Of a stretch of DNA of 8,177 nucleotides, positions 6,773 through 8,177 are shown piece by piece. Below the pieces are notes generated by a model that made no database searches, was not told the origin of the DNA, and saw only the letters and a list, made by a program, of their open reading frames with translations. Every line of letters starts with the position of its first letter. Position 1 is the stretch's first letter. A program made the position numbers and the translations under genes. The stretch comes from Ramlibacter sp. (GTDB lineage Bacteria > Pseudomonadota > Gammaproteobacteria > Burkholderiales > Burkholderiaceae_C): positions 1 through 8,177 of the forward strand of contig JANXVP010000226.1 of the NCBI GenBank assembly GCA_025351615.1, read 5' to 3'.

Positions 6773-7654
6773 ATGAAAGCCCTCTACGACGTCCCGGCTC
6801 CGGCAAAGCTCAACCTGTTTCTCCACATCATCGGCCGCAGGCCCGATGGCTACCACCTGCTGCAGTCGGTCTTCATGCTGGTGGACTGGTGCGACACCCT
6901 CCATTTCGAACTGCGGGACGCGGGACGCATCAGCCGCGAGGACGCTGGTGCTCCCCTGCCAGACGACGATCTCGTGGTGCGCGCGGCACGCGCCCTGCAG
7001 CAGGCTTGCGCCAGCAACTCGGGGGTCCACATCCGGCTCGAAAAGCGGATTCCGGTGCAGGCGGGGATGGGCGGCGGCTCCTCCGACGCCGCGTCCTGCC
7101 TGCTGGCTCTCAACCGCCTGTGGCGGCTGGGCTTGTCCTTGCCCCAACTCGAAAAGATCGGGCTGGGTTTGGGGGCGGACGTCCCGTTTTTTCTGCGTGG
7201 CCGCAACGCGTGGGTCGAGGGGGTCGGGGAGCGGATTCGCCCGCTGGACTTGCCGCCAGCGCGCTTTGCTGTCGCCAAGCCGCCCGAGGGACTGGCGAGC
7301 GACCTGATCTTCGGGGACAGCCAGCTGAAGCGGGACTCGGCTCCTGCTATAATTTCAGGCTTTGCTGCAAACCCAGATGGCTCATTTCCCTTCGGATTTG
7401 GCCATAACGACTTGCAGCCGGTGGCGCAAAGGCATTGCCCCGCGGTGACACAAGCTCTTCAGTGGCTCGGTAACCAGGGCCTGCAGGCGCGGATGACCGG
7501 CTCGGGCAGTGCGGTGTTTGCGCAGATCACGCAGGAAAACGCCCTGCTCCCCGCGCCGGCGGGATGGCAGGTGCGCGAATGCATGAATTTGGCTGTTCAC
7601 CCCCTGATGGGTTGGGCAGCCAGCGACGATTTCGGTGGTGGGCCGGATTCCTGA
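6773..7654 (+). CDS. ispE: 4-diphosphocytidyl-2-C-methyl-D-erythritol kinase IspE
   Basis: IspE is the GHMP-family kinase of the MEP pathway of isoprenoid synthesis; it phosphorylates CDP-methylerythritol at the 2-hydroxyl using ATP. The 293-residue protein shows APAKLNLFLHI with Lys12, RPDGYHLL (23-30), the glycine-rich ATP loop PVQAGMGGGSSDAA (94-107), GADVPFFL with catalytic Asp136, HNDLQPVA (211-218) and the third GHMP motif MTGSGSAVFA (241-250). The ATG at 6773 lies 5 bases after the lolB TAG; only a weak GCGGG precedes it, so translation is probably coupled to lolB. The same frame is open upstream into lolB, but the family N-terminus fixes this start. Codons 190-211 depart sharply from the GC-ending codon use of the gene and contain an extended -10 promoter sequence. 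The stop codon lies in the loop of a predicted hairpin just before tRNA-Gln. Confidence 0.98.
   Translation: MKALYDVPAPAKLNLFLHIIGRRPDGYHLLQSVFMLVDWCDTLHFELRDAGRISREDAGAPLPDDDLVVRAARALQQACASNSGVHIRLEKRIPVQAGMGGGSSDAASCLLALNRLWRLGLSLPQLEKIGLGLGADVPFFLRGRNAWVEGVGERIRPLDLPPARFAVAKPPEGLASDLIFGDSQLKRDSAPAIISGFAANPDGSFPFGFGHNDLQPVAQRHCPAVTQALQWLGNQGLQARMTGSGSAVFAQITQENALLPAPAGWQVRECMNLAVHPLMGWAASDDFGGGPDS
7345..7353 (+). promoter_or_regulatory. perfect extended -10 promoter inside ispE, probably driving tRNA-Gln and prs
   Basis: The sequence TGCTATAAT is an exact TGn plus TATAAT extended -10. A CTGAAG at 7325-7330, 17 bases upstream of TATAAT, matches TTGACA at only three of six positions, which extended -10 promoters tolerate. 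It spans ispE codons 191-194, including a rare ATA codon, within a run of AT-ending codons. Transcription would start near 7360, about 320 bases before tRNA-Gln, and continue into prs. In E. coli, prs is reported to have more than one promoter, one upstream of ispE and one nearer prs. An internal promoter here would fit that logic. Confidence 0.6.
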
Positions 7655-7671
7655 AACGGAAGACGGCCTGC
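7638..7671 (+). other. stem-loop spanning the ispE stop codon just before tRNA-Gln
   Basis: GGCCG (7641-7645) pairs with CGGCC (7664-7668), and TTCC (7648-7651) pairs with GGAA (7658-7661). They are separated by GA opposite GA, a tandem G-A mismatch that stacks well in RNA. Two wobble pairs and a G-C pair (7638-7640 with 7669-7671) can extend the base. The six-base loop TGAAAC holds the ispE stop TGA. No U-run follows, so it is not a standard intrinsic terminator. It lies 9 bases before the tRNA 5' end and would be the 3' end of ispE mRNA after RNase P cut the transcript. Confidence 0.55.
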
Positions 7672-7680
7672 AACCTGTGT

Positions 7681-7757
7681 AGGGGAGTCGCCAAGTTGGT
7701 CAAGGCACTGGATTTTGATTCCAGCATGCGAGGGTTCGAGTCCTTCCTCCCCTGCCA
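7681..7757 (+). tRNA. tRNA-Gln, anticodon TTG, CCA encoded
   Basis: A complete cloverleaf can be drawn. The acceptor AGGGGAG (7681-7687) pairs fully with CTCCCCT (7747-7753), followed by discriminator G and genomic CCA (7755-7757). The D stem is GCC (7690-7692) with GGC (7704-7706). The anticodon stem CTGGA/TCCAG (7708-7712/7720-7724) closes a seven-base loop TTTTGAT with anticodon TTG at 7715-7717, reading CAA and by wobble CAG. The T stem GAGGG/CCTTC (7730-7734/7742-7746) has one G-T wobble and encloses TTCGAGT. The gene lies 26 bases after ispE and 43 bases before prs with no obvious promoter of its own, so it is probably cut from a longer ispE-tRNA-prs transcript. Confidence 0.97.
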
Positions 7758-7759
7758 AA

Positions 7760-7787
7760 TACGTTCCGGCGTACAGGCACAAACGTA
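7760..7787 (+). repeat. short inverted repeat in the tRNA-Gln to prs spacer
   Basis: TACGTT (7760-7765) and AACGTA (7782-7787) are perfect six-base inverted copies separated by 16 bases. An overlapping alternative stem, TACG (7760-7763) with CGTA (7770-7773), would exclude the first. The repeat begins 2 bases after the tRNA CCA and ends 13 bases before the prs ATG, so it would sit at the 5' end of prs mRNA after tRNA release. It is short and could be chance. Confidence 0.3.
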
Positions 7788-7800
7788 AATCTGAACGGCC

Positions 7801-8177
7801 ATGCAAGCAGCTCCATCCCCCGACTTCCTGGTGTTCACCGGCAACGCCAATCCGGAGCTGGCCGCGGAGATTGCCGGCCATCTGGGGATCAGCCTGGGCG
7901 CTGCCCACGTCGGGCGTTTTTCCGATGGTGAAGTCACCGTCGAGATCAACCAGAACGTTCGTGCCCGCGACGTTTTCGTGGTCCAGTCGACCTGTGCGCC
8001 GACCAACGAAAACCTGATGGAACTGCTGATCATGGTCGATGCGCTCAAGCGCGCTTCGGCCGAGCGGATCAGCGCGGTGATCCCCTATTTCAGCTATGCC
8101 CGCCAGGACCGGCGCCCACGCTCGTCCCGGGTCCCGATCTCGGCCAAGGTGGTGGCCAACCTGCTGCAGACGGTCGG
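7801..8177 (+). CDS. prs: ribose-phosphate pyrophosphokinase (PRPP synthetase), 5' part only
   Basis: Prs makes 5-phosphoribosyl-1-pyrophosphate from ribose-5-phosphate and ATP, the precursor for purines, pyrimidines, histidine, tryptophan and NAD. The first 125 codons are present and the gene runs off the window (the family is usually about 315 residues). Visible motifs are [11 protein letters not shown] (11-21), [13 protein letters not shown] (37-49), [15 protein letters not shown] (61-75) and the ATP-binding stretch [18 protein letters not shown] (99-116), with the conserved Arg-Gln-Asp at 101-103. Small differences from the commonest form are Ser98, where Gly is usual (YFGYARQDR), and RSSR. 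The ATG at 7801 is the first possible start, because an in-frame TGA lies at 7792-7794; no good Shine-Dalgarno sequence precedes it. It is probably expressed from the ispE transcript and from the promoter inside ispE. The pyrophosphate and ribose-5-phosphate loops lie beyond the window. Confidence 0.97.
   Translation, partial: MQAAPSPDFLVFTGNANPELAAEIAGHLGISLGAAHVGRFSDGEVTVEINQNVRARDVFVVQSTCAPTNENLMELLIMVDALKRASAERISAVIPYFSYARQDRRPRSSRVPISAKVVANLLQTV

Noticed and set aside
7681..7757. tRNA-Gln as an integration site for a mobile element
   Set aside because: No integrase, no repeated tRNA 3' end and no change in composition follow; prs, a core gene, starts 43 bases later.
7777..7792. PurR-like box before prs (GCACAAACGTAAATCT)
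   Set aside because: The left half resembles the E. coli PurR operator, but the right half does not, and a LacI-type PurR cannot be assumed in this group.

Overview
The window is a GC-rich, gene-dense chromosomal segment of a betaproteobacterium, most likely of the order Burkholderiales. The gene order TPR protein - lolB - ispE - tRNA-Gln(TTG) - prs, preceded by a mutM/mutY cluster and rapZ, is typical of housekeeping chromosome in that group, and codons end mostly in G or C. I see no insertion sequence, prophage, CRISPR array or sign of recent transfer, and no stretch over 300 bases without a gene.

Left part (1-4498): the 3' two thirds or so of rapZ runs on the + strand into the window and meets the minus-strand mutY tail to tail, their stop codons sharing one TTAA. 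Three genes follow on the minus strand, read as mutM -> dynamin-like GTPase -> mutY. MutM and MutY are the two glycosylases of the GO system against 8-oxoguanine. The 653-residue dynamin-like GTPase sits between them, overlaps mutY by ATGA, and has the only strong ribosome binding site in the window plus a possible promoter of its own. It is the least understood gene here.

Right part (4528-8177): a divergent + strand run starts 29 bases from mutM. A periplasmic TPR protein overlaps lolB by ATGA, and ispE follows lolB by 5 bases. A complete tRNA-Gln gene with encoded CCA lies 26 bases after ispE, and prs starts 43 bases after the tRNA and runs off the end. The run mixes cell-envelope work (TPR protein, LolB) with central metabolism (IspE for isoprenoids, Prs for PRPP). 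Inside ispE a perfect extended -10 (TGCTATAAT) lies in a short island of reversed codon bias, which suggests an embedded promoter for tRNA-Gln and prs. A hairpin spanning the ispE stop codon lies just before the tRNA.

No clearly new system of the defence or mobile kind is present. The items most worth following are the dynamin-like GTPase inside the GO-repair operon, the promoter and hairpin at the ispE/tRNA/prs junction, and the TPR protein that resembles LbcA in position and length but lacks a lipoprotein cysteine.
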